Source of the DNA: Pseudomonadota bacterium
GTDB taxonomy: Bacteria > Pseudomonadota > Alphaproteobacteria > Rhodospirillales > Magnetospirillaceae
DNA length: 18,934 nt
Assembly: GCA_023426365.1 (NCBI GenBank)
Contig: JAFAAW010000006.1
Coordinates: 1 to 18,934, forward strand
Direction: 5' to 3'
Shown here: one piece after another, positions 1 to 7,618 of the stretch
Numbering within the stretch: position 1 is the stretch's first letter
Layout of the letters: each line of letters opens with the position of its first letter
Notes under the pieces: generated by a model
Told to the model about the DNA's origin: nothing
The model's input: the letters and a program-made list of their open reading frames with translations, nothing else
Database searches by the model: none
Position numbers and translations under genes: made by a program

Positions 1-132
1 CAGCGCGCCGATGAGCTGCCGCGATGGCTCCACCGATACAACTGGCACCGACCTCATGGTAGCCTCCAGGCACGACCACCCATCAGCCGACTCGGGCTAG
101 CCGGTGACAACGTCATGCGACTCCACAACTAG
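1..132 (+). CDS. IS481-type transposase, C-terminal fragment (partial)
   Basis: Frame 1 is open from the window edge to a TAG at 130-132, giving 43 residues. The peptide contains RYNWHRPHGSL, then PPISRLGL, and ends NVMRLHN. This is the characteristic end of the integrase-core (DDE) transposases of the IS481 family, just after the catalytic Glu region, which would lie upstream of the window. The C-terminus looks full length for the family. Immediately after the stop codon the sequence turns into a repeat that also occurs elsewhere in the window without a transposase (130-269), so no room is left for the usual non-coding right end and terminal inverted repeat. I infer that the insertion sequence is truncated on this side. 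Whether the upstream part is intact cannot be seen. Confidence 0.8.
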   Translation, partial: QRADELPRWLHRYNWHRPHGSLQARPPISRLGLAGDNVMRLHN

Positions 133-269
133 ATCGTGCTGCCCAAAACGTGCATCACGGTCCACCGCTGGTAATTTTTGCCCTCGCCGGGCGCCGCCTC
201 CGGCGGCTTGGCCGCGCCCGCAATTGGCGCCATAGCAACGCGCCTCATGGTTAAGGCGCGTTGCTATGG
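130..269 (+). repeat. Dispersed intergenic repeat A, copy 1 (about 140 bp)
   Basis: This stretch aligns by eye, with one single-base gap and about 18 mismatches, to the reverse complement of 5378-5517. It contains two inverted repeats. Near the left end is CGTGCTGC/GCATCACG around a 9-nt loop. At the right end is a perfect 15-bp stem (230-244 with 255-269) enclosing a 10-nt loop. Between them is a GCCGCC/GGCGGC core. The structure is that of a non-coding palindromic repeat. Short open frames across it are not credible genes. Confidence 0.75.
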
Positions 270-359
270 GACGCGCCCCGGAGCGGCCATCGTCGGCGGG
301 CGGGCCGCAAATCGTCGCGCGGTCACGTGGAAAAGGGGGGCATCACGGGATTGCAGGCA

Positions 360-439
360 AGGTTGCCCACCATCCGGTCCGTCAAGCCCGGCCATGACGA
401 GCATTTCCCCGCTAATCCGCCCCGCTAATCCGCGATGAA
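360..439 (-). repeat. Palindromic repeat B, partial copy next to the recA terminator
   Basis: Read on the minus strand this starts with TTCATCGCGGATTAGCGGGG, closely matching the left part of the 75-bp palindromic element at 11988-12062. It also shares GACGAGCA and a CACC..CCGG block with that copy. It differs by a perfect 13-bp tandem duplication (407-419 and 420-432). It also contains a 17-bp match (383-399) to the left end of the repeat at 17117-17210. The arrangement suggests a mosaic of repeat pieces. Confidence 0.6.
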
Positions 440-443
440 TTGG

Positions 444-474
444 AAAAAGGGCCGCCCCGTTGCCGGGGCGGCCC
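444..474 (-). terminator. Intrinsic terminator of recA
   Basis: On the minus strand an 11-bp perfect GC stem (449-459 with 464-474) with a 4-nt loop is followed by five T residues. It lies 34 nt past the recA stop codon. Confidence 0.9.
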
Positions 475-508
475 TGATGCTTGAGCGCGACGGGCGCGGA
501 ATGGGGGG

Positions 509-1585
<1,077 letters not shown>

Positions 1586-1642
1586 GGCAGTCCCCCTCAT
1601 CTAGCCCGATCCCGGGTCGGATGCAACGCGGTTCTGTAGGGT

Positions 1643-1670
1643 AGAGTACACTTTCCGTTCTGGAACGCAA
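1643..1670 (-). promoter_or_regulatory. Candidate recA promoter
   Basis: On the minus strand TTGCGT (1670-1665) and TACTCT (1648-1643) are separated by 16 nt. They lie 58 nt upstream of the chosen recA start. The match is moderate and the assignment is inferred. Confidence 0.45.
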
Positions 1671-1674
1671 CGTG

Positions 1675-1691
1675 AATGTTCGCAAATGTTC
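1675..1691. promoter_or_regulatory. SOS-box-like direct repeat upstream of recA
   Basis: AATGTTC occurs twice with a 10-bp period, giving GTTC-N6-GTTC (1678-1691). The known alphaproteobacterial LexA site is GTTC-N7-GTTC, so this is one base short. It sits just upstream of the candidate recA -35 box. No exact N7 site was found in the recA-pgm intergenic region. Confidence 0.35.
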
Positions 1692-1811
1692 CGCCTTTTT
1701 TCGTGCGAGGTTCATGTTGTGCAACGCGATTGCTCGGGTATGGCGCGGGGTTCCGCCACGGCCTGCGCGTCAAGCGCGCAGTCCAGGGGGCCGCCTTCCG
1801 CCTTCGCCACA

Positions 1812-1840
1812 TTGACAGTCGGCTGGACCTGGGCCATGAC
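1812..1840 (+). promoter_or_regulatory. Candidate promoter of the pgm-pmm cluster
   Basis: A perfect TTGACA (1812-1817) is followed after 17 nt by CATGAC (1835-1840). Transcription would begin near 1847, about 28 nt before the pgm start. The -10 box is weak. If correct, this excludes the upstream ATG at 1836 as the pgm start. Confidence 0.45.
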
Positions 1841-1874
1841 CAAAGGCAACAACGCGGACAAGGGAGAACCGCCG

Positions 1875-3503
1875 ATGAGTGCCGTGAAGCATGTGGCCAC
1901 CACCCCGTTCGACGGCCAGAAGCCGGGCACTTCGGGCCTGCGCAAGAAGGTCCGGGTCTTCCAGCAGCCGCATTACCTGGAGAACTTCGTCCAGGCGATC
2001 TTCGACTCCATCGGCGACGTCGCTGGCAAGACCCTGGTGGTGGGCGGCGACGGCCGCTATCACAACCGCGTCGCCATCCAGACCATCCTGAAGATGGCGG
2101 CCGCCAACGGCTTCGGCCGGGTGATGGTGGGGTGTGGCGGCATCCTGTCCACGCCCGCCGCCTCGTGCGTCATCCGCAAGTACAAGACCTTCGGCGGCAT
2201 CATCCTGTCGGCCAGCCATAATCCCGGCGGCCCGGACGAGGATTTCGGCATCAAGTACAACATCCCGGCCGGCGGCCCGGCGCCCGAAGGCGTGACCGAG
2301 GCCATCTTCGCCCGCACCCGGGAGATCGCCGAATACCGCATCCTGGATGCGGCCGACATCGATATCGAGAGCGTGGGCGAGCGGAGCTTGGGCGCCATGC
2401 GGGTGACGGTGTTCGACCCCGTCGCCGACTATGCCGAGCTGATGGCCCAATTGTTCGATTTCGACGCCATCCGCGCCCTGTTCGCCGGCGGCTTCCGCAT
2501 GCGCTTCGACGCCATGCACGCGGTGACCGGCCCCTATGCCACCGCCATCCTGGAGGGCCTGTTGGGGGCGCCGAAGGGCACGGTGATGAACGGCGTGCCG
2601 CTCGAGGATTTCGGCCACGGCCATCCCGACCCCAATCTGGTCCACGCCCATGACCTGGTGGCCGAGCTGTTCGGGCCGGACGCCCCCGATTTCGGCGCCG
2701 CGTCGGACGGCGACGGCGACCGCAACATGGTGCTGGGCCGCAATTTCTATGTCACGCCGTCCGATTCCCTCGCGGTGCTGGCGGCCAACGCCACGTGCGC
2801 GCCGGGCTATGCCAAGGGGTTGGCCGGCATCGCGCGCTCCATGCCCACCTCGGCCGCCGCCGACCGCGTCGCCGCCGCGCTGGGCATCAAGAGCTACGAG
2901 ACGCCGACCGGCTGGAAGTTCTTCGGTACCCTGCTGGATGCCGGTCTCGCCACCCTGTGCGGCGAGGAGAGCTTCGGCACCGGTTCCGACCACGTGCGCG
3001 AGAAGGACGGGCTGTGGGCGGTGCTGATGTGGCTGAACGTCCTGGCCAAGCGCCAGCAGCCGGTGGCCGATATCGTGCGCGAACATTGGGCCAGGTTCGG
3101 CCGCAACTATTATTCCCGCCACGATTACGAGGGCATCGACACCGACGCCGCCAACGGCCTGATGGACAAGCTGCGGGGCATGGCGCTGGCCGGCCGCCAG
3201 TTGGGCCGTTACATGGTCGCCTTCAACGACGACTTCGCCTACACTGATCCGGTGGACGCTTCGGTCAGCACCCGGCAGGGCATCCGCATCGTCTTCGAGG
3301 ATGGCTCGCGCATCGTTTATCGCCTGTCGGGAACCGGTACCGAGGGCGCCACGTTGCGCGTCTATATCGAGCGCTACGAACCCGACCCCGCCAGGCATGA
3401 CCTCGATCCCCAGGACGCCCTGGCCGACCTGATCGACATTGCCGGCGAGCTGGCCGAGATCGAAGCCTGGACCGGTCGGACCGAACCGACCGTCATCACC
3501 TGA
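1875..3503 (+). CDS. pgm: Phosphoglucomutase (alpha-D-glucose phosphate-specific)
   Basis: The 542-residue enzyme interconverts glucose 1-phosphate and glucose 6-phosphate through a phosphoserine intermediate, linking central metabolism to glycogen and nucleotide-sugar synthesis. It belongs to the alpha-D-phosphohexomutase superfamily. Visible motifs are the N-terminal substrate contact PGTSGLRKKV (17-26), the active-site serine in SASHNPGG (Ser114), the Mg-binding DGDGDR loop (278-283), the sugar-binding loop GEESFGTGSDH (363-373) and the phosphate-binding SGTGTEGATLR (485-495). The frame is open further upstream, but the ATG at 1875 is preceded by AGGGAG at a good distance and begins the conserved sequence. 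It heads a cluster with the second mutase, which starts 11 nt after its stop. I am confident of the enzyme class. Glucose specificity is inferred from length and loop sequence. Confidence 0.96.
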   Translation: MSAVKHVATTPFDGQKPGTSGLRKKVRVFQQPHYLENFVQAIFDSIGDVAGKTLVVGGDGRYHNRVAIQTILKMAAANGFGRVMVGCGGILSTPAASCVIRKYKTFGGIILSASHNPGGPDEDFGIKYNIPAGGPAPEGVTEAIFARTREIAEYRILDAADIDIESVGERSLGAMRVTVFDPVADYAELMAQLFDFDAIRALFAGGFRMRFDAMHAVTGPYATAILEGLLGAPKGTVMNGVPLEDFGHGHPDPNLVHAHDLVAELFGPDAPDFGAASDGDGDRNMVLGRNFYVTPSDSLAVLAANATCAPGYAKGLAGIARSMPTSAAADRVAAALGIKSYETPTGWKFFGTLLDAGLATLCGEESFGTGSDHVREKDGLWAVLMWLNVLAKRQQPVADIVREHWARFGRNYYSRHDYEGIDTDAANGLMDKLRGMALAGRQLGRYMVAFNDDFAYTDPVDASVSTRQGIRIVFEDGSRIVYRLSGTGTEGATLRVYIERYEPDPARHDLDPQDALADLIDIAGELAEIEAWTGRTEPTVIT

Positions 3504-3514
3504 TGGGAACCTCC

Positions 3515-4891
3515 ATGAACCATAGCTTCCATGCCACCATCCTGCGCGAATACGACATTCGCGGCATCGTGGGCGAGACGCTGTTCGCCGCCGACGCCTT
3601 TGCCATCGGCAAGGCGTTCGGCACCCGCATCCGCCGGGCCGGCGGCCGCACCGTGTGCGTGGGCTGGGATGGCCGGCTGTCCAGCCCGGAACTGGCCGCC
3701 GCCCTGGTGGACGGGCTGGTGTCGGCGGGCTGTTCGGTGCGCAAGGTGGGGCGTGGCCCCACGCCCATGCTGTATTTCGCCGCCAAGCAGCGCGGTGCCG
3801 ATGGCGGCATCATGGTGACCGGCAGCCACAATCCGCCCACCCATAACGGCTTCAAGATGGTGTTCGGGGGCAAGCCGTTCTTCGGCCCTGACATCAAGGA
3901 TTTGGGCGCCATCGCCGCCGGCGGCGATTGGGCCGAGGGGCAGGGGGACGCCACCGACGATCCGGTGTTCGGCGAATACGTCGATCGCCTGCTGGCCGAT
4001 TACGACGGCGTCCATCCGCTGCGCGTGGTGTGGGATTGCGGCAACGGCGCCGCTGGCGAGGTGGCGCAGGAACTGGCCCGCCGCCTGCCCGGCACCCATA
4101 CGGTGCTGTTCGGCGACATCGACGGCCGGTTCCCCAACCATCACCCCGACCCGACCGAGCCGCACAACCTGGAAGCGCTGATCAACGAGGTGCTGCTGGG
4201 CAAGGCCCATCTGGGGCTGGCATTCGACGGCGACGGCGACCGCATCGGCGTGGTGGACGCCGAGGGCCGCATCCTGTGGGGTGACCAGATATTGGTGCTG
4301 CTGGCCGAGGACGTGCTGAAAAGCCACCCCGGCGCCCCCATCATCGCCGACGTCAAGGCGTCCAAGGTGTTCTTCGACGAGGTGACGCGCCTGGGCGGCA
4401 AGGCGGTCATGGGCCGTACCGGACACTCGCTGATCAAGACCCAGATGGCCGAGATCGGCGCCCCCCTGGCCGGCGAGATGAGCGGCCACATCTTCTTCGC
4501 CGACCGCTATTACGGCTTCGATGACGCGCTTTACGCCGCCATCCGCCTGCTGGGCATCGTCGCCCGCTGGCAGGGGCAGACCCTGGCCAGCCGGCGCGAC
4601 CAGTTGCCGCACATGGTCAACACCCCGGAAATGCGCTTCGACTGCGCCGAGGACCGCAAGTTCCAGGTGGTGGCCGAGGTGCGCGACCGCCTGGCCGCCA
4701 TGGGCGCCCAGGTCAACGCCATCGACGGCGTGCGGGTGGACACCCCCGATGGCTGGTGGCTGCTGCGCGCCTCCAACACCCAGGCCGTGCTGGTGGCCCG
4801 GTGCGAGGCGACCACGTCGGAAGGGCTCAAGCGCCTGCGCGCGGCGCTGGAGGGGCAATTGTCGGCCAGCGGCGTGGCCTTGCCGCACTGA
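3515..4891 (+). CDS. Phosphomannomutase/phosphoglucomutase (ManB/AlgC type)
   Basis: The 458-residue protein is a second alpha-D-phosphohexomutase. Such enzymes convert mannose 6-phosphate to mannose 1-phosphate, and often glucose phosphates too, for GDP-sugar and lipopolysaccharide or exopolysaccharide synthesis. Motifs are ILREYDIRGIVG (9-20), the active serine in VTGSHNPP (Ser104), Mg-binding DGDGDR (238-243), the sugar-binding loop GEMSGHIFF (320-328) and the phosphate loop RASNTQ (418-423). The EMSGH form of the sugar loop, unlike the EESFG of pgm, marks the dual-specificity mannose/glucose group. An ATG at 3503 overlaps the pgm stop, but the ATG at 3515 has a GGGA sequence 6 nt upstream and matches the usual family start, so I prefer it. 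Co-transcription with pgm is likely. Confidence 0.94.
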   Translation: MNHSFHATILREYDIRGIVGETLFAADAFAIGKAFGTRIRRAGGRTVCVGWDGRLSSPELAAALVDGLVSAGCSVRKVGRGPTPMLYFAAKQRGADGGIMVTGSHNPPTHNGFKMVFGGKPFFGPDIKDLGAIAAGGDWAEGQGDATDDPVFGEYVDRLLADYDGVHPLRVVWDCGNGAAGEVAQELARRLPGTHTVLFGDIDGRFPNHHPDPTEPHNLEALINEVLLGKAHLGLAFDGDGDRIGVVDAEGRILWGDQILVLLAEDVLKSHPGAPIIADVKASKVFFDEVTRLGGKAVMGRTGHSLIKTQMAEIGAPLAGEMSGHIFFADRYYGFDDALYAAIRLLGIVARWQGQTLASRRDQLPHMVNTPEMRFDCAEDRKFQVVAEVRDRLAAMGAQVNAIDGVRVDTPDGWWLLRASNTQAVLVARCEATTSEGLKRLRAALEGQLSASGVALPH

Positions 4892-4905
4892 CGGAACCCG
4901 TCCCG

Positions 4906-4944
4906 CCATGGCGGTGTTGTCCACACGGGAGGACACCGCCATGG
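4906..4944 (+). promoter_or_regulatory. Perfect 12-bp hairpin enclosing the translation start of the DUF2934 gene
   Basis: CCATGGCGGTGT (4906-4917) is exactly complementary to ACACCGCCATGG (4933-4944) across a 15-nt loop. The right arm contains the ATG at 4941-4943 and the loop contains the GGGAGG Shine-Dalgarno sequence. No T-tract follows, so it does not look like a simple terminator. A translational control role, or partial transcript processing after pmm, is inferred. Confidence 0.5.
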
Positions 4945-5168
4945 ACATCGACGAGAATGCCGTGCGCCGCCGCGCCTATCGCACCTGGGATGCCGAGGGC
5001 CGGCCGGCCGAGAAGTTCGACGACTACCTGCGTCGCGCCCGCCACGAGATCGAGGCCGAGTTTCGCCGCGCTACCGAGCACGTGGGCGACGTGGAGCACC
5101 ATCTGAACCCGCCCCTGCAGGTGGAGGAGGCGCTGGCCCCCACCGTGCCGGGCGAGCGGCGGACATAG
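4941..5168 (+). CDS. DUF2934-type small protein
   Basis: The gene encodes 75 residues. The N-terminal part reads as an Arg-rich helix, RRRAYRTWDAEGRP (9-22), then a DYLRRARHEIEAEF segment (28-41). This matches the DUF2934 pattern of R-x-R-A-Y-x-x-W-x-x-x-G-R-P followed by an amphipathic helix. The family is common in alphaproteobacteria and has no established function. There is no signal peptide or membrane segment, and the rest is charged and Pro-rich. GGGAGGA (4928-4934 region) is well placed before the ATG, but both lie in a perfect hairpin. It is the last gene of the pgm-pmm cluster, 49 nt after pmm, and a terminator follows. Family assignment is by pattern recognition. Confidence 0.75.
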   Translation: MDIDENAVRRRAYRTWDAEGRPAEKFDDYLRRARHEIEAEFRRATEHVGDVEHHLNPPLQVEEALAPTVPGERRT

Positions 5169-5173
5169 CACCG

Positions 5174-5209
5174 GGGACGGCGGGCGGCCGAGTCCCTGCC
5201 CGCCGTCCC
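5174..5209 (+). terminator. Stem-loop terminator after the DUF2934 gene
   Basis: A perfect 12-bp GC-rich stem (5174-5185 with 5198-5209) with a 12-nt loop begins 6 nt after the stop codon. Only a short T run (CTTTCG) follows, so efficiency is uncertain. Confidence 0.65.
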
Positions 5210-5377
5210 GCCGCTTTCGTCCCACCTCATGCCGGTGGCGCCGCTGCGCTGTGGGTATGTGCAGCCGGCTCGGCCCCGCCCACCCCGAAAATCCGCCCCC
5301 TCTCACGCATGGCTGTCTTCACGGCGCCGCAGGGCGCGCGCCCGGCGCGGACGGTGATATAATCCGTTTGTCGAGAG
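5210..5377. other. Intergenic stretch without a recognised gene
   Basis: GC-rich sequence with no credible ORF on either strand. A perfect TATAAT occurs at 5358-5363, but no -35 box lies at a suitable distance on the plus strand. Nothing else is recognised. Confidence 0.5.
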
Positions 5378-5517
5378 CCATAGCAACGCGGCTTCAACAC
5401 GAGGCGCGTTGCTCTGGCACCCTTGCGGGCGCGGCCAAGCCGCCGAAGGCGGCGCCCGGGGAGGGCGAAAATGACAAGCGGTAGATCGTGATGCACATTT
5501 TGGGCATCACGGTCTAA
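5378..5517 (-). repeat. Dispersed intergenic repeat A, copy 2 (inverted)
   Basis: The reverse complement aligns with 130-269 over its whole length at roughly 87% identity. In this copy the terminal palindrome CGTGATGC/GCATCACG (9-nt loop) is perfect, while the large hairpin at the other end (about 5377-5390 with 5405-5418) has one mismatch. There is no transposase next to this copy, which shows that the repeat is independent of the IS481 fragment beside copy 1. Confidence 0.75.
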
Positions 5518-5579
5518 ACCAGACGGCCTGGCGCCCCCGTGCGGGGCGGCCGGGCGGCCATGGCGGGGCGGAAAAGGCG

Positions 5580-6074
5580 ATGAACCTGTTTTTCTACGGT
5601 ACCCTGATGGACCCGGACGTGCGCGAATTGGTGTGCGGCAAGCCGCTGGATGCGGTCGAGCCGGCCATCGCCCAGGGCTTCCGCCGCGTCTATGTGGCCG
5701 GGCGGCATTATCCCATGATGCTGCCGCATGCCTCGGGCTGGGTGGAAGGCACGCTGGTGCGCGGCGTGGACCCCGAGACGGTGCATCGCCTGCAGGTCTA
5801 CGAGGGGTGGGAATACGGCCTGCACCCCCTCAAGGTGCGCACCAGCACCGGCGCCATGGTGATGGCCCACGTCTTTCTGTGCCCGCCCCATATCAGCGCC
5901 CACAAGCGCGACTGGCGGCTGGAGCATTGGCAGTTGCGGCACAAACGCGCCTTTCTGCCCCAGGCCCGGCAATTGATGGAAAAGGCCCTCAAGACCGGGC
6001 GCATGCCCGGCGCCGCCTCGGGCCAGCGCCCGCGCCCCGGTCTGGCCCCGCGCCCGCTGCGATCAAAGCCCTGA
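5580..6074 (+). CDS. Gamma-glutamylcyclotransferase-like (AIG2/GGCT fold) protein
   Basis: The 164-residue protein opens with MNLFFYGTLMDPDV, the YGTL substrate-loop signature of the gamma-glutamylcyclotransferase-like superfamily. These enzymes release 5-oxoproline from gamma-glutamyl amines or peptides. A Glu-containing YEGWEY segment (74-79) lies where the family's catalytic Glu is expected, and GxxVxG-like strands with WVEGTLVRG (57-65) precede it. The domain occupies about residues 1-125. The last 30 residues are Arg/Pro-rich and look disordered. No signal peptide is present, so it is probably cytoplasmic. The ribosome site (GGAAAAGG) is close to the ATG and imperfect. It stands alone and converges on the carboxypeptidase gene. 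The substrate cannot be told from sequence. Confidence 0.82.
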   Translation: MNLFFYGTLMDPDVRELVCGKPLDAVEPAIAQGFRRVYVAGRHYPMMLPHASGWVEGTLVRGVDPETVHRLQVYEGWEYGLHPLKVRTSTGAMVMAHVFLCPPHISAHKRDWRLEHWQLRHKRAFLPQARQLMEKALKTGRMPGAASGQRPRPGLAPRPLRSKP

Positions 6075-6080
6075 AAAAGG

Positions 6081-6150
6081 AAAGGGCGCCTCGCTTTTCA
6101 CGAGCCGCCCGCCACCCTTTGGGCGAACACCTTGCCGGTGGGCGCCCTTT
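6081..6150. terminator. Large stem-loop between convergent genes, probable bidirectional terminator
   Basis: AAAGGGCGCC (6081-6090) is the exact complement of GGCGCCCTTT (6141-6150). Reading minus, the arm is followed by CCTTTTTC, a good T-rich tail for the carboxypeptidase transcript. Reading plus, only CTTTCG follows. A second 7-bp hairpin (6161-6167 with 6171-6177) lies between it and the carboxypeptidase stop codon. Confidence 0.55.
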
Positions 6151-6181
6151 CGTCAATCGTGCCCGCAGCTTGCGGGCGACT

Positions 6182-7465
6182 TCAGGATTGCTGAACCACC
6201 GTGCAGGCCTTCTTGGCGCGGCTGAGCCGCTTACAGGCGGCGCGGGCCTGATCCTCGGAGAAGCCGGACAGGCGGGCGCGATAGGTGGTCTGCTTGCCTT
6301 GGCGGGTCTTGGAGACGTCGATGCTGGCCTTGGTCACCAGGCCGCCCAGCTTGTTCGCGGCCTCGCTGGCGGCCTTGTGGGCGGATTTGTACTGGCTGAA
6401 CGCGCCCACCTGGATCGCCCATCCGGCGGGGTCCACGTCGCCTTGCTCGGTAACCTTGCGGGCGGGGGGCTTGGCCGCGGCGGCGGTGAGCGACGCCTTC
6501 TTGACCGAGGACGAGGGCTTGTTGGTCGCGGCGATCAGGCTGTTCAGATCTGCGCGATCCTCTTCCTCGGCCTGGGCGGTGCGGATGTCGGGACCGTTGG
6601 CGCGGGCGAAGCCCTTGTCCAAAATCTGCGCCATGTTGTTGTCGCGCCAGGCGGCGGTGTTGCCGCCGAACACCACGCCGATCAGGCGCTTGCCGTCGCG
6701 CTTGGCCGAAGACACCAGATTGAAGCCCGAGGCGTTGATGTAGCCGGTCTTGATGCCGTCGGCGCCCGGATAGCGCAGCATCAGGCGGTTATGGGTGTTG
6801 ATGGGCTGGCCGCGCCAGCGGAACTGGCGGGTCGAGAAATAGTGATAGTACTTGCCATGGTTGCGGATCAGCGCCCGGGCCAGCAGGGCCTGATCGCGCG
6901 CGGTCGAGACCTGGCCCAGATTGGGCAGGCCCGATGCATTGCGGTAGGTGGTGTTGTTCATGCCGATCTGACGGGCCTTGCGGGTCATCATCTCGGCAAA
7001 TTCGGCTTCCTTGCCGCCCAGGGCCTCGGCCACCACCACGGCCACGTCATTGGCCGACTTGGTGACCAGCGCCAGCACCGCGTCCTCGACCGAGATGCGC
7101 TCGCCGGGGCGCAGGTTCAGCTTGCTGGGCGATTGCGAGGCGGCGTGGGGCGAGACCGGCAGCGTGCTGTCCAGACGCAAACGCCCTGATTCCAGGGCGT
7201 CGAACAGCAGGTAGAGCGTCATCACCTTGGTCAGCGAGGCGGGATAGGAGCGGCGATCGGCATTGACCGAATAAAGGACGTTGCCGCTGTCATGATCGAT
7301 GACGACGGCGGCATAGCGGCTTTCGCGCGCCGACGCCTGCGCTTGGGAGGACAAGGCCATGCTGCCGACCAGCAGCGCGAGGCAGACCAGAAAAAACCGC
7401 GAGACGAATCCGGTAGGGCTGCGGGTCGCGTCCAATTCCTCGACCTTCCGTTCTGCAACTGTCAT
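6182..7465 (-). CDS. D-alanyl-D-alanine carboxypeptidase (S11) with C-terminal SPOR domain
   Basis: The 427-residue protein is a low-molecular-weight penicillin-binding protein of the DacA/DacC/DacF type. These remove the terminal D-Ala from peptidoglycan pentapeptides in the periplasm. A hydrophobic segment (22-40) followed by AQA (42-44) indicates a signal peptide. The three active-site motifs are SLTK (77-80), SAN (137-139) and KTG (239-241). A charged Ala/Lys linker (about 295-343) leads to a SPOR domain (345-425, starting GWAIQVGAFSQ), which binds denuded glycan strands at the division septum. Unlike typical DacA-type enzymes it therefore ends in a septal targeting domain instead of a membrane-anchoring helix. 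The ATG at 7465 has no clear Shine-Dalgarno sequence. An in-frame TTG at 7435, behind GAGGAA, is an alternative start that keeps the signal peptide. Confidence 0.94.
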   Translation of the reverse strand: MTVAERKVEELDATRSPTGFVSRFFLVCLALLVGSMALSSQAQASARESRYAAVVIDHDSGNVLYSVNADRRSYPASLTKVMTLYLLFDALESGRLRLDSTLPVSPHAASQSPSKLNLRPGERISVEDAVLALVTKSANDVAVVVAEALGGKEAEFAEMMTRKARQIGMNNTTYRNASGLPNLGQVSTARDQALLARALIRNHGKYYHYFSTRQFRWRGQPINTHNRLMLRYPGADGIKTGYINASGFNLVSSAKRDGKRLIGVVFGGNTAAWRDNNMAQILDKGFARANGPDIRTAQAEEEDRADLNSLIAATNKPSSSVKKASLTAAAAKPPARKVTEQGDVDPAGWAIQVGAFSQYKSAHKAASEAANKLGGLVTKASIDVSKTRQGKQTTYRARLSGFSEDQARAACKRLSRAKKACTVVQQS

Positions 7466-7483
7466 CGACTAGAGTAGCGCCGT

Positions 7484-7512
7484 ACGATAAAGAAATTGCG
7501 GTTTGGTGTCCA
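7484..7512 (-). promoter_or_regulatory. Candidate promoter of the carboxypeptidase gene
   Basis: On the minus strand TGGACA (7512-7507) and TATCGT (7489-7484) are separated by exactly 17 nt. The predicted transcript would start near 7477, only about 12 nt before the ATG at 7465. This fits that ATG's lack of a ribosome site, or use of the downstream TTG. Confidence 0.5.
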
Positions 7513-7544
7513 GTTTGCCAGCCGGCCAGCCGGCATTTTCCGTC

Positions 7545-7564
7545 AGGACGGTCATATCCGTCCT
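7545..7564. promoter_or_regulatory. Perfect dyad between divergent genes, possible operator
   Basis: AGGACGG-TCATAT-CCGTCCT has 7-bp perfect arms and an AT-rich 6-nt centre. It lies between the carboxypeptidase promoter and the lipoprotein gene. It is not followed by a T-tract, so an operator is more likely than a terminator. The regulator is unknown. Confidence 0.35.
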
Positions 7565-7618
7565 TCGGCTATTGGATGTATTGCAACCGTCTCGCGCCCC
7601 AGATCCGAGGATTTCGCC

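Noticed and set aside
1836..1874. Earlier in-frame ATG for phosphoglucomutase
   Set aside because: It lies within the predicted -10 region and lacks a good ribosome site. The ATG at 1875 has one and begins the conserved sequence.
3374..4948. A 524-codon minus-strand frame over the mutase gene
   Set aside because: Mirror-frame artefact of the phosphomannomutase gene, with no recognisable domain.
5358..5363. A perfect TATAAT as promoter for the cyclotransferase-like gene
   Set aside because: There is no -35 box at 16-19 nt, and it is more than 200 nt away with a repeat between.
5633..7189. A 518-codon plus-strand frame across the cyclotransferase-like and carboxypeptidase genes
   Set aside because: It overlaps two well-supported genes in other frames, and its translation is low-complexity Gly/Ala/Arg without domains.
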